From NCBI GenBank assembly GCA_009783365.1, contig WRHG01000003.1, forward strand, positions 1 to 28,909: DNA of 28,909 nt, in the 5' to 3' direction. How positions within the stretch are numbered: the first letter of the stretch is position 1; each line of letters opens with the position of its first letter. The translations under genes were made by a program, and so were the position numbers. Source of the stretch: Clostridia bacterium (GTDB lineage Bacteria; Bacillota_A; Clostridia; Christensenellales; Aristaeellaceae). Below are positions 1-8,064 of this stretch, piece by piece. The notes beneath the pieces are model-generated. The model searched no databases. It was not told the DNA's origin and saw only the letters and a list, made by a program, of their open reading frames with translations.

Positions 1-741
1 AGCTATCGCCCGCTGGATGTGTTTTCGTATGACCGCTTCGCTGCCGCTCGCGGCCTGATGGCTGCGAATCCCGATCGGTACTACATCGCCGATTTCACGC
101 TCAGCGGCTTTACCGTCATGGCGTTTGTGCGTGGTTTTGAGGATTTCCTCGTGGGCATGCATACCGAGCGCGAGAACGTTGAAAAGCTTGCGGATATCGT
201 GTGCGAAGCGGAGTCTGAACTGATCCGCGCGTGCGCCAGGGAGGGATTTGACGCGATCGCCTTGGGCGACGACCTGGGTACGCAGAAATCACTGTTGTTT
301 TCTGTCGAAATGTTCCGGGAGATATTCAAACCCCGGTTGGCAAAGCAAATCGCCCTCGCCCATTCGTTAGGCTTGGCTGTGTACATGCACAGTTGCGGAT
401 ACATCATGGATATTATCCCCGATCTGATCGATATCGGCTTGGATGTAATTAATCCCGGACAGCCCGCACTAAACGGAGTGTGTGCCATGGGCGAGCAATT
501 CAGAGGGCGGATATGCTTCGCATGCCCAATCGGTTATCAAACAACCGGCATTTCTGGAAGCAAAGAGGAAATTGATGCCGAAATAAAAGGATATGTGAAG
601 GAGCTTTCCCTTCGGGACGGCGGTCTGATCGGGTTGGTTTGGACCGGGCTGCAAACCCTCGGTTCCACCGCCGAGGTACAGAGGGATGTGCTGGAGACAT
701 GGAACAAGTATTGCGGCGAGCGGAATCGATACGGCGAATAA
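1..741 (+). CDS. UroD/MtaA-like methyltransferase-family protein (5' end outside window)
   Basis: This is the C-terminal 246 codons of a uroporphyrinogen decarboxylase-superfamily protein. The frame is open to the first base, so the start lies upstream; relatives of 340-370 residues imply about 100 residues are missing. The clearest mark is the HSCG motif near base 390, followed by a region reading GLDVINPGQPA. In the methylcobamide:CoM methyltransferase branch (MtaA, MtbA, CmuA), H-x-C supplies zinc ligands that activate the methyl-accepting thiol. True heme-pathway UroD lacks this motif, so a role in methyl transfer is more likely than heme synthesis. It heads a run with two further UroD-like genes and an iron-type alcohol dehydrogenase. 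The next gene starts 27 bases downstream. The substrate cannot be told, and no corrinoid protein is visible beside it. Confidence 0.82.
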   Translation, partial: SYRPLDVFSYDRFAAARGLMAANPDRYYIADFTLSGFTVMAFVRGFEDFLVGMHTERENVEKLADIVCEAESELIRACAREGFDAIALGDDLGTQKSLLFSVEMFREIFKPRLAKQIALAHSLGLAVYMHSCGYIMDIIPDLIDIGLDVINPGQPALNGVCAMGEQFRGRICFACPIGYQTTGISGSKEEIDAEIKGYVKELSLRDGGLIGLVWTGLQTLGSTAEVQRDVLETWNKYCGERNRYGE

Positions 742-768
742 GCAATCGAAAGGGCGGTAACAAGCAGG

Positions 769-1944
769 ATGAAAAACCAAGAGTATCTTTATGCAATACG
801 ACATGCGGAAGACGAAATCAGAGAAATCTATGAATCCGATGAAAACAAGCGCCGCCTCAAATACTGGGATAACGCCGAGTTGTCGTCGGATTACTTCCGG
901 GCCATCCCTGCTGATAAGGGAACAAAGCCGTTTATTGTGGAATGTGAGCGGCCTCAATATGCTAAAACTTTGGGTTTTGATTTCTACGATTACTATCATA
1001 ATCCCTACTTGCACTACTTAAGCGGCCTTCAGATGCAAATTTTTAAATTTAAACACTTTGATGATTGCACACCCGTCGTCAAGCGGCAGGCCGTCTATGC
1101 GTCGGGCGCCTTCGAGCGCAGCATTTTTTCAGGCGATGATTCCATCTATACGGAGCACGACGCCACCATCTCAGATGTTCCTGTCATCAGGGAATACGCA
1201 GATCTGGACAGGATGGAGTATCCTGATTTTTATACGTCCGGCTATATGCCGCAGGTCATCCGCTTCTATGAGGATATCCGCGACATCGCCAGCAGCGATT
1301 TCAGCATCGGATTCCCTGTGTGGGGGCGGAGCGCCTGGGGCTGCGCCTGGCAGATGCGGCGTTTGACGAATCTTATGTATGATGTAATAGACGAGCCTGA
1401 ATGGGTGGACAGACTGCTGTATTTTTTTAACGAATCAAGAAAATCCTGGGCGGTTCAGCAAGCGGGGTATCTTGGCGTGGAACTCGGCCCCGCGGATATT
1501 TATGACGATGAAGTGCTACACCCTGTTGTGGGGCCCGAACTCTATGAAAGTAAAATACTGCCGCTGGAAATCGATATTTCCCGTTTTTTTGGAGGGGTTT
1601 CCTATTGGCACAGCTGCGGGAATACCACGCCTTTGCTCGGATTGATCAACCGCATTCCGAATACGCGGATGGTCACGGTCAGCGCGTGGACGGACGTGGA
1701 ACTTGCGGGCAAGACGTATGACCGCGACAAAGTGCTTGAGGTACAGTTACACAATTCGCGGGATGTGCTCGAACCGGCAACAGCCAGCACAATGGAGGAC
1801 CGGCTGAATCTGATCAAACACGCCACGGCGAATCATAAGGCAAACATTGTGGCGGGCGGCCTTGTTTTTTACAACGGTTTTGATAAGGGCATGCGATGTG
1901 TCCAAACGCTGTGCGAAACCGCGCACAAAGCGCTGGGGCTATAA
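769..1944 (+). CDS. UroD/MtaA-like methyltransferase-family protein
   Basis: This 391-residue protein is the second UroD-superfamily member of the run. The middle holds a WGRSAWGCAWQMRRL stretch and the C-terminal third carries the YWHSCGNTTPLL motif, so the H-x-C pair of zinc-dependent methyltransferases is present. A barrel-like pattern of hydrophobic strands ends with IVAGGLVFYNG. It differs strongly from both the partial gene upstream and the gene at 3190, so the three are paralogous branches rather than recent duplicates. The ATG at 769 has only a poor ribosome site (AGCAGG directly before it), so translation may depend on the upstream gene 27 bases away. The Fe-ADH gene begins 40 bases downstream. 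Probable role: methyl transfer or a related decarboxylase-fold reaction; substrate unknown. Confidence 0.82.
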   Translation: MKNQEYLYAIRHAEDEIREIYESDENKRRLKYWDNAELSSDYFRAIPADKGTKPFIVECERPQYAKTLGFDFYDYYHNPYLHYLSGLQMQIFKFKHFDDCTPVVKRQAVYASGAFERSIFSGDDSIYTEHDATISDVPVIREYADLDRMEYPDFYTSGYMPQVIRFYEDIRDIASSDFSIGFPVWGRSAWGCAWQMRRLTNLMYDVIDEPEWVDRLLYFFNESRKSWAVQQAGYLGVELGPADIYDDEVLHPVVGPELYESKILPLEIDISRFFGGVSYWHSCGNTTPLLGLINRIPNTRMVTVSAWTDVELAGKTYDRDKVLEVQLHNSRDVLEPATASTMEDRLNLIKHATANHKANIVAGGLVFYNGFDKGMRCVQTLCETAHKALGL

Positions 1945-1984
1945 AACCGGACGCGAAATTCGAACACGAAAGGAACGAAACGGC

Positions 1985-3172
1985 ATGTTACGTCAATTTT
2001 CAATGGATTTTGCGGCAAACGTGCTCTTCGGCGAGGGTTCTGTCGCTTCGGCAGGCGAGGTCGCCCTGCGATACGGCAGGACAGCTATGGTGGTTACCTG
2101 TCCCTGGCCGGATGAACAAGTACCGCAATTCAAGCGGGTGCTGCGCATTCTGGAGGACGCCGGGATCCGTGTCGTTCTGTTTAACAGGGCGCGCTCCAAC
2201 CCTACCTCTGCGTTGATTGACGAAGCAGGCGCCATCGCCCGCGAGGAGCGCATCGACATGGTCATCGGCCTGGGCGGCGGAAGCGCCATCGACACGGCCA
2301 AGGGCGCCTCCCTATGCTACGCGCATGATGGCGGCGTGTGGCAGTATACCTATGCTGTGGACGACCCCTATCCAATATTCCCGGAGAAGCTCCTGCCTGT
2401 CATTGCGATAACGACGACCAGCGGCACCGGCTCTCACGTTACGCCGTACGCGGTTTTGCAAAACACGAAACTGCGGGTCAAAACGGCTGTCATCGCCACC
2501 AAGGGCATGATGCCTAACGTTGCGATTGTCGACCCTGAACAGGTGGTATCTCTGCCGCCTTATCAAACGGCCGTTACGGGGTTCGACGTGTTTGCGCACG
2601 CATTTGAAGCCTATGTGGATGATCATTCAAATCCATTTGTGGAATTGCTTGCTCTCCACGCCATAAAGATCGCGGCCCGGAATCTTGTTTCCGCTTACAA
2701 AGACGGAACGGACAAACAGGCCCGCTACAATATGGCCATTGGCGATACGCTGGCAGGCATGTGTATAACGTTAAATAACACATCCATGCCGCATCTGATC
2801 GGCCAGGCCATCATCGGGAAGCGTCATGAGATAACCCACGGCCAATCCCTGGCGATCGCGTACCCGGAATTTGTGGACTGTGCGTTGCCTTTCTATGAGA
2901 GCGAAATGGCCAAGGTAGCCAGGCTCTTTAGCCCAACGTTGAAACATGTTAACGACGGTGAGGCGGCTTCCGCGTTGAAGGGCATTCTGATCGCATGGCA
3001 GAGGGAGCTTGGCATCCTGACTTCGGCTGCTGAACTCGGCGTATCCGAAGAGGACAAGGAAGCGGTGCTTGAGGAGACCCTGCGAACCTGCGCGTTCCTG
3101 ACACAAAAGGCAAGGCAGAGCAGGGCTCAGGTCTCCGCAATGATCAACCGCATATGGTACCAGCGCTTTTAA
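1985..3172 (+). CDS. Iron-type (group III) alcohol dehydrogenase
   Basis: The 395-residue product has the two-domain architecture of iron-containing alcohol dehydrogenases. The N-terminal half is a dinucleotide-binding domain with GLGGGSAIDTAKG (about residues 95-107) and TTSGTGSH (144-151). The C-terminal helical half carries metal-site residues D201 and H205 in FDVFAHAFEAY and H285 in THGQSLA. Threonine 266 sits where E. coli FucO has metal ligand H263, while H270 matches FucO H267. I recall similar threonine variants in a subgroup of the family, so this may be normal there. The start at 1985 is chosen because MLRQFSMDFAANVLFGEG matches the family N-terminus and AAAGGA lies upstream; the frame is open further back but overlaps the preceding gene. 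It probably reduces or oxidises a short alcohol or aldehyde made in the UroD-like pathway. Confidence 0.9.
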   Translation: MLRQFSMDFAANVLFGEGSVASAGEVALRYGRTAMVVTCPWPDEQVPQFKRVLRILEDAGIRVVLFNRARSNPTSALIDEAGAIAREERIDMVIGLGGGSAIDTAKGASLCYAHDGGVWQYTYAVDDPYPIFPEKLLPVIAITTTSGTGSHVTPYAVLQNTKLRVKTAVIATKGMMPNVAIVDPEQVVSLPPYQTAVTGFDVFAHAFEAYVDDHSNPFVELLALHAIKIAARNLVSAYKDGTDKQARYNMAIGDTLAGMCITLNNTSMPHLIGQAIIGKRHEITHGQSLAIAYPEFVDCALPFYESEMAKVARLFSPTLKHVNDGEAASALKGILIAWQRELGILTSAAELGVSEEDKEAVLEETLRTCAFLTQKARQSRAQVSAMINRIWYQRF

Positions 3173-3189
3173 TACGGGAGGATGCGAAA

Positions 3190-4266
3190 ATGGCTGATAT
3201 GAACGTACGGGAACAGGTCTATTTCAACTCCGACAATTGTTTTACCCTGCGGGAACCACTGGGAATCAAGGCGCTCACTTTCACATGGATGCCATCATGG
3301 TGGAAGGCGAATTACGGCATTGTAATGGATGAGCGTTACAGCATGGATGCTGATTATCGGATGGATGCAGCAGCTGCGATGGAACGCTTTATCGCCGGCC
3401 GTTTCCCTATGATGCGAATTGGCAATGCGAGCGCGGCGGCGGCGCCTGTGCCGCCCAACTGGATAAACGCCACCACAGTGGCGGCGGCAGGCGGCAGGGT
3501 ATACTATTCGGGCAATCATTACCCAACCACAAAACCCTTGTCACTGGAAGACATCGACAAGCTTGAACTGCCCGAGAATATAGAATCGGTTTTTCCATAC
3601 AGTGAAACCATCCGGCAGACGGTATACATGAATGAAGCGCACCAAACGGGGTTCAAGCCGCATCTTTTTAAGAACAGTATTGTAAACGATCTGGTGCAGC
3701 TTTGCGGAGATCAGATCATGCTGGAAATGATGGATGAGACCAGCCGTTTTCGTACACTGCTTGCGTACAGCCTGGGCATGTGGAAAAAAACAATGGCGTT
3801 CAATTTTGCAAAAGGCTCCATGCCGCCTATATTCATGCTTTTGAATTGTGCGACACAAATTATTGGGCCGAAAGCCTATGAGGAATACTTCTTTACGCAT
3901 GATATGAATATCATCCGGATGTTCTACGATCATCAACAGCGATTCATGCTGCACCATTGCGGTCATTTTGACCATTTTATACCCGTGTATCGCAAGATAC
4001 CGCACGTGGATATGATCCAAATCGGATTTACCTCAGACGCGGGAAAAGCGCTCGACGCTTTTCCCGAAGCGGATGTCGAATACATATTCTCGCCCTACGA
4101 AGTCATGAATTCTTCTCGGGAAGCTTTGCGAAAGCGGACATTGGATTTGCTTTCGAGGATTCGCGGAGAGGAGCGCCGGTTCTCAATCGTCGTCGCCGAT
4201 CTTGAAACAGGTGTTCCGGACGAGAACATCGTTGAAATCTACAACTGCTGCAAAGCTTTTGCGTAG
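3190..4266 (+). CDS. UroD/MtaA-like methyltransferase-family protein
   Basis: This 358-residue protein is the third UroD-superfamily member in the run and the last gene of the apparent operon. Its signature is MLHHCGHFDHFIPVYRKIP in the last third, giving H-x-C again as HHCG. An HLFKNSIVNDLVQLCGDQ segment and a short C-terminal VVADLETGVPDENI strand-turn complete the barrel. An in-frame ATG at 3154 lies inside the Fe-ADH gene; 3190 is preferred because GGGAGG lies at a proper distance just upstream and MADMNVREQVYFN starts the conserved part. The gap from the Fe-ADH stop is only 17 bases, so the two are co-transcribed. A methyl-transfer role fits the motif, but the substrate is unknown. A hairpin at 4320-4343 probably ends the transcript. 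Confidence 0.82.
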   Translation: MADMNVREQVYFNSDNCFTLREPLGIKALTFTWMPSWWKANYGIVMDERYSMDADYRMDAAAAMERFIAGRFPMMRIGNASAAAAPVPPNWINATTVAAAGGRVYYSGNHYPTTKPLSLEDIDKLELPENIESVFPYSETIRQTVYMNEAHQTGFKPHLFKNSIVNDLVQLCGDQIMLEMMDETSRFRTLLAYSLGMWKKTMAFNFAKGSMPPIFMLLNCATQIIGPKAYEEYFFTHDMNIIRMFYDHQQRFMLHHCGHFDHFIPVYRKIPHVDMIQIGFTSDAGKALDAFPEADVEYIFSPYEVMNSSREALRKRTLDLLSRIRGEERRFSIVVADLETGVPDENIVEIYNCCKAFA

Positions 4267-4319
4267 CACTTGTTTGTCTGGTGGAAGGCGCGGTTGAAGT
4301 ATGAACCAAACAGGCAAAC

Positions 4320-4343
4320 GCAGCGCTCCAGCGGGAGCGCTGC
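4320..4343 (+). terminator. Strong hairpin after the UroD/Fe-ADH operon
   Basis: A perfect 10-base-pair stem (GCAGCGCTCC with GGAGCGCTGC) closes on a 4-base AGCG loop, 54 bases past the last UroD-like stop codon. The following bases are TACAAATGT, with no clean T-run, so it is a weak intrinsic terminator at best. It may instead be a Rho-assisted end or a 3' stabilising element. Just before it lies an imperfect inverted repeat (GTTTGTCTGGTGG near 4275 against CCAAACAGGCAAAC near 4307). The promoter of the XRE gene follows 25 bases later, which fits a transcription-unit boundary. Confidence 0.55.
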
Positions 4344-4368
4344 TACAAATGTGTATGCAAATATTGGG

Positions 4369-4397
4369 TTGACGTTTGTGGAAGTGTGAGTTAAGAT
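4369..4397 (+). promoter_or_regulatory. Sigma-A promoter of the XRE gene
   Basis: TTGACG at 4369-4374 and TAAGAT at 4392-4397 are separated by exactly 17 bases. The -10 box ends 29 bases before the ATG of the HTH gene, leaving room for a short leader with TTGGAGG. The match is good for the -35 (5 of 6) and fair for the -10 (4 of 6). Confidence 0.6.
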
Positions 4398-4426
4398 GGG
4401 ATCAACTCATATTGGAGGTTTTATCA

Positions 4427-4780
4427 ATGAAAGAAGCGGGTAAGCGCTTAAGGGTATTGAGAGAGGGAGCAATGCTTTCGCAGGCGAAGATGGCGGAAGC
4501 GCTCGGTTCCACCCAGTCAAGTATCAACCGCTATGAAAATGGACAGTCTACGCCGTCCGTTTCATTGTTCCGCGCTTACGCAGATTATTTTGACGTATCA
4601 ATGGACTATATTTTTGCCAGAACGGACAAACCGAAAGGAAAACTTTATGAGTACAAGCCGCGTATCACTGCCGAGAATCAGCAGATGAGGCAATTCATTG
4701 ATATGTGCTTTGACCCTGGCTCTCCGGTCGGCGGCAAGATGAAGGAAACGTTGTTGCGGATGATAACAGAGGAAACATGA
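4427..4780 (+). CDS. XRE/Cro-C1-type transcriptional regulator
   Basis: This 117-residue protein has an N-terminal helix-turn-helix of the Cro/C1 type. Residues about 5-60 read as KRLRVLREGAMLSQAKMAEAL, then GSTQSSINRYENGQSTPS, the usual Q-x-x-x-A plus S-x-I-N-R-Y-E-x-G pattern, followed by L-x-x-x-A-x-Y-F-x-V-S-x-D-Y-x. The C-terminal 45 residues are short and charged and have no recognisable ligand domain. The ATG at 4427 has TTGGAGG about 8 bases upstream; an in-frame start at 4376 lies inside the promoter and is rejected. The stop codon overlaps the ATG of a 40-codon ORF (ATGA). It may regulate the neighbouring UroD/Fe-ADH genes or itself; no operator was identified. Confidence 0.9.
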   Translation: MKEAGKRLRVLREGAMLSQAKMAEALGSTQSSINRYENGQSTPSVSLFRAYADYFDVSMDYIFARTDKPKGKLYEYKPRITAENQQMRQFIDMCFDPGSPVGGKMKETLLRMITEET

Positions 4781-4899
4781 TGCGAAAAAGGATTTTTGAA
4801 ACAACCGAATTGTCAAACGGCTCCGATAGGCTGAGCGGTATATATGACTATTCTATGATGGATTCCGTATTCAAGGTTTATGGGTTCCTTAAAACCTAA
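4777..4899 (+). CDS. Small ORF translationally coupled to the XRE gene (40 codons)
   Basis: The ORF starts with ATG ATG, the first overlapping the stop of the HTH gene as ATGA. AGAGGA lies a few bases upstream, which suits translational coupling. The product is about 40 residues, basic at the start (MMRKRIF), with tyrosines in the second half (GIYDYSMM, VFKVYGF), and ends in KT. I do not recognise it. It could be a real small partner of the regulator or the remnant of a decayed gene. A 6-base inverted repeat (AGGTTT at 4874-4879, AAACCT at 4892-4897) spans its 3' end. Confidence 0.4.
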   Translation: MMRKRIFETTELSNGSDRLSGIYDYSMMDSVFKVYGFLKT

Positions 4900-4922
4900 A
4901 TCCACGATATAAGGGAGAACCG

Positions 4923-5567
4923 ATGTATTTCCAAAAGGATTACATTCTGCGCATGATCGAGATGATGGGAGATCTTATGCGGCGGATACAGGAACTTTTA
5001 AGCGACGCGCAGCGGATGAAGCTGCTGGAAGACGCCTGCCGCACACACTGCGGCATTTCGCTGGAAACGGCGGAGGATCTCACCGTAGATAGTTTGATCC
5101 GCCTTTTGCCGCCGGTGCCCAGGCTGATGGTAAGCGAAATCCTTTATATTAAGGCGGATAGCTTCATCCTGCTCCAGGAGGAGAAGGAGGCGCTTTTGCA
5201 CAAAAGCCTGCACCTGCTGGCTACCCTGTGGGAAGAGGGCCCCCTGTGCGAGATTCGGGCGGATCGGCTGGCGGCGATGAAAAATACGCTGCTCCCGCGA
5301 CTGTCCCCCGCCGAGTTGATGAACATCGCCCGGTTTATGGAAGAGGCTGAGCGGTACGGAGACATGGAAGACGCGATTTTTCAAGGTCTGGAGGGCCTTC
5401 CGCCAGGTTTGGAGAGGGAGAACCTCGCCCGGGAAGGGGCGAATATGCTTCTGCAGGCGTCCGGCGCGTCCGGCGAGGCGCTTGCTTACGCCCATTGCAC
5501 CAGGGAAGAGCTTCAGGCCTCCGCGGAGGAGCTGACGAGCCTCTTCGGCGCGGGCGGGACGAAGTGA
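4923..5567 (+). CDS. Helical protein, probable DUF6483 family
   Basis: The 214-residue product is cytoplasmic-looking, almost wholly alpha-helical and leucine- and glutamate-rich, with no signal peptide or membrane segment. It starts MYFQKDYILRMIEMMGDLM, which resembles the opening of the Firmicutes family DUF6483 as I remember it; this assignment is from memory. The middle (RLSPAELMNIARFMEEAERYGDMEDAIF) looks like helical hairpin repeats of the TPR kind, which would suit a scaffold or adaptor. GGGAG sits about 7 bases before the ATG. The ABC-F gene starts 31 bases after its stop, on the same strand, so the two are probably co-transcribed. No biochemical function can be given. Confidence 0.8.
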   Translation: MYFQKDYILRMIEMMGDLMRRIQELLSDAQRMKLLEDACRTHCGISLETAEDLTVDSLIRLLPPVPRLMVSEILYIKADSFILLQEEKEALLHKSLHLLATLWEEGPLCEIRADRLAAMKNTLLPRLSPAELMNIARFMEEAERYGDMEDAIFQGLEGLPPGLERENLAREGANMLLQASGASGEALAYAHCTREELQASAEELTSLFGAGGTK

Positions 5568-5598
5568 GGACGGATATGGAAAGCGCAAGAGGGAATCC

Positions 5599-7548
5599 AT
5601 GATACTGATATCCATGCAAAACATACAAAAGAGCTATGGCACGCACCAGGTTCTGCGGGATGTAACCTTCAGCCTGCAAAAGGGTGAGAAAATGGGACTG
5701 GTGGGCGTGAACGGCGGAGGAAAAACCACGTTGCTGCGGCTGATCACCGGAGAGGAGAAGCCGGATGCGGGAGCCGTTCACATTGGCAAGGAGCTACGCA
5801 TCGGATACCTGGCTCAGCTGGGCGATTTGAATCCGTCCGACACGGTCTGGGAAGCGTTGCTTCGCGTTTTTCATCCGGTGATTGCCCTGGAGAGCCGTTT
5901 GAGGGAAATCGAAGGGGAAATGGCGGCGGCTCGCGACGAGGCCCAGTCGTTGCGCTTGAGCGCGGAGTATCAGCGGCTGACGGAACAATATGCGCGTATG
6001 GAGGGGTATGCTTACGAAGGGGAAATGCTTGGCGCGCTAAGTGGCTTGGGACTGCCCAACCACCTGCACGGGCGGAAGGTAGGCACACTCTCCGGCGGGG
6101 AGCGTACCCGGCTATCCCTGGCTAAGTTACTGCTGCAAAAGCCTGACGTGTTGCTGATGGACGAGCCCACCAATCACCTGGACTTATCCGCCATAGAGTG
6201 GCTTCAAAACCATCTGGCCGGGTACAGGGGAACGCTGCTTCTCATCAGCCACGACCGGTATTTTCTGGATCATGTTTGCACCACGATGGGAGAGTTACTG
6301 GCGGGTAAGATGATCAAGTTCACAGGCAACTATACCGAGTACATGAAAAAGCGAACCGCGGATTTTGAAAACCGGTTAAAGGCTTACAACCTGCAACAAA
6401 AGGAGATTGAGCGGGAAAAGGCCATCATTGCCAGGTACCGCCGCTTTAACCGGGAAAAGAGCATCCGGGCTGCCGAGAGCCGTCAGAAACGGCTGGATAA
6501 AATAGACAGGCTGGATAAGCCCGCCGAAGAAAGCCAAGTACGCTTTTCCTTCGATGTGCGCCGCCGCAGCGGCGAAGATGTGTTGAAGGTGAAGAACCTG
6601 GCCAAGGGCTTCGACGGTAAAACCTTGTTTCATGATATTTCTTTTTCTTTACGCGCCGGAGACCGGGTGGCGCTCATCGGCGCCAATGGTGTGGGAAAAA
6701 CCACCCTGCTGAAAATTTTGCTGAATCGCGTCCAACCGGAGAGGGGCGTTATTACGCTGGGCGTCAATGCCGATGTGGGTTATTATGATCAGCACCAGCA
6801 GGAGTTGAATCCCCATCACACCGTGCTGGATGAAGTATGGAACGCTTTCCCCAGCCTGGAGCAGAGCCGTGTACGGGGAGCGCTGGGCTTGTTCCTCTTT
6901 TCCGGAGACGACGTGTTTGAAAAAATCAGCTCTCTCTCCGGCGGGGAACGGGGCCGGGTGGCTCTTACCAAGCTGATGCTGAAAAATGACAACCTGCTGT
7001 TGCTGGATGAGCCTACCAACCATTTGGACATGGACAGCCGGGAGGTGTTGGAGGATGCTCTTGCAGACTTCCCCGGCACCATCCTGGCCATCAGCCATGA
7101 CCGTTACTTCATCAACCGCTTTGCCGACCGGGTGATGGTCATGGAAGAAAGCGGCGTTGCTGAATACTTGGGCAATTTTGACGATTACCTGGAAAAAAGG
7201 GAAAAGGAACGCGTCCCCGCGGAGGAAGAAACCCCGCAAAACACCAGGACAGCCCATATTCGGGAGCATAAGCGGGCCCGCCAGCAAAGCGCCCGGCTTC
7301 GGGAGCTGCAGGCGGATGTGGCGAAAGCGGAGAATGCCATTGTAAGGAGCGAGGAACGGGTTGCGGATATTGAAGCAGCTCTCGCCAACCAAGACGCCTA
7401 TGAGGACGCCGGCTATTTACGGGAACTGACGGAGGACTACCAACGGGAGAAGGAACGGCAGGAGGCCCTCTACGAGGCTCTGGAGAAGGCCGAAGCCAAG
7501 GTCAGCGCACTGGGTGTGCTTTCCGGGCAGGCGGCGCTTCGGGAATGA
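5599..7548 (+). CDS. ABC-F family ATPase (YdiF/Uup-like)
   Basis: This 649-residue protein has two ABC ATPase domains in one chain and no membrane segment, the layout of ribosome-acting ABC-F factors. Domain 1 has Walker A GVNGGGKTT (about residues 36-44), signature LSGGERTRL (about 164) and Walker B MDEPTNHLD (about 187-195). A charged helical linker follows (about 240-310, rich in K, R and E), matching the ribosome-contacting P-site tRNA interaction motif region. Domain 2 has GANGVGKTT (about 361), LSGGERGRV (about 446) and LDEPTNHLD (about 470). The last 100 residues are a predicted coiled coil. Members either release stalled ribosomes or protect against ribosome-targeting antibiotics; nothing here points to resistance. 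The gene ends 6 bases from the convergent gene at 7555. Confidence 0.95.
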   Translation: MILISMQNIQKSYGTHQVLRDVTFSLQKGEKMGLVGVNGGGKTTLLRLITGEEKPDAGAVHIGKELRIGYLAQLGDLNPSDTVWEALLRVFHPVIALESRLREIEGEMAAARDEAQSLRLSAEYQRLTEQYARMEGYAYEGEMLGALSGLGLPNHLHGRKVGTLSGGERTRLSLAKLLLQKPDVLLMDEPTNHLDLSAIEWLQNHLAGYRGTLLLISHDRYFLDHVCTTMGELLAGKMIKFTGNYTEYMKKRTADFENRLKAYNLQQKEIEREKAIIARYRRFNREKSIRAAESRQKRLDKIDRLDKPAEESQVRFSFDVRRRSGEDVLKVKNLAKGFDGKTLFHDISFSLRAGDRVALIGANGVGKTTLLKILLNRVQPERGVITLGVNADVGYYDQHQQELNPHHTVLDEVWNAFPSLEQSRVRGALGLFLFSGDDVFEKISSLSGGERGRVALTKLMLKNDNLLLLDEPTNHLDMDSREVLEDALADFPGTILAISHDRYFINRFADRVMVMEESGVAEYLGNFDDYLEKREKERVPAEEETPQNTRTAHIREHKRARQQSARLRELQADVAKAENAIVRSEERVADIEAALANQDAYEDAGYLRELTEDYQREKERQEALYEALEKAEAKVSALGVLSGQAALRE

Positions 7549-7554
7549 TCGGCA

Positions 7555-8046
7555 TTACGGCGCTTGGACGCTGGCGCGGGGATGGGCGCTTGCCAAGTAC
7601 CGGCACACCGCGGCTACCAGCGGTTCGCATACCGTTTGATGCTTACCTCCGTCCGCGCGAAAAACATGCCCCTGCAAACCAAAATCCCATTTGCCAACAA
7701 TGGCGCTGCAATCAACGCTTCCGCACCTCTCTGTGATGGCGGCGCGCAGCGCCTTGCAGGCTGTAACCGCAGGCTCGCGATTCCCGCCCGGCTCGTCGCG
7801 CCCCATGACCATGCCAATAACCATTGCACCCCCCGTATACGCGCCGCAGGCATTCTGCATGCCGGCGATGCCTCCGCCAAACGCCGTGGCGATACGAGGT
7901 ATTACCGGGGTATCAAAGCCGTAATACTCGGCCATTGTGGTTAAAACGCATTCGGCGCACTGTATGCGGCCGGCTTGAAAGTGACGCATGTTCTTCTCAA
8001 GCGCATGCTCCAGCAAATCATGCGCGGGAGGCGGTTTTTTGCTCAT
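7555..8046 (-). CDS. C_GCAxxG_C_C family protein
   Basis: The 163-residue product matches the small cysteine-rich C_GCAxxG_C_C family of anaerobes, thought from its cysteines to be redox-active or metal-binding. It shows an early cysteine pair (CAEC, residues 30-33), then FGGGIAGMQNACGAYTGGAM with the core CGAxxGG, then cysteines in the ERCGSVDCSAIVG segment, and a last pair in VCEPLVAAVCRYL. Length is typical. The ATG at 8046 follows GAGGAGG at about 7 bases, and that ribosome site lies just past the stop of the upstream hydrolase gene, so the two form an operon with an 18-base gap. The physiological substrate of the family is unknown to me. Confidence 0.85.
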   Translation of the reverse strand: MSKKPPPAHDLLEHALEKNMRHFQAGRIQCAECVLTTMAEYYGFDTPVIPRIATAFGGGIAGMQNACGAYTGGAMVIGMVMGRDEPGGNREPAVTACKALRAAITERCGSVDCSAIVGKWDFGLQGHVFRADGGKHQTVCEPLVAAVCRYLASAHPRASVQAP

Positions 8047-8064
8047 GATTCATCCTCCTCGGGC

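Noticed and set aside
1847..1984. N-terminal extension of the Fe-ADH frame
   Set aside because: It overlaps about 100 bases of the preceding UroD-like gene, is unlike family N-termini, and a family-like ATG with an upstream purine-rich site exists at 1985.
6649..7392. Minus-strand frame of 247 codons
   Set aside because: Antisense to the second ABC domain of the ABC-F gene; no motif.
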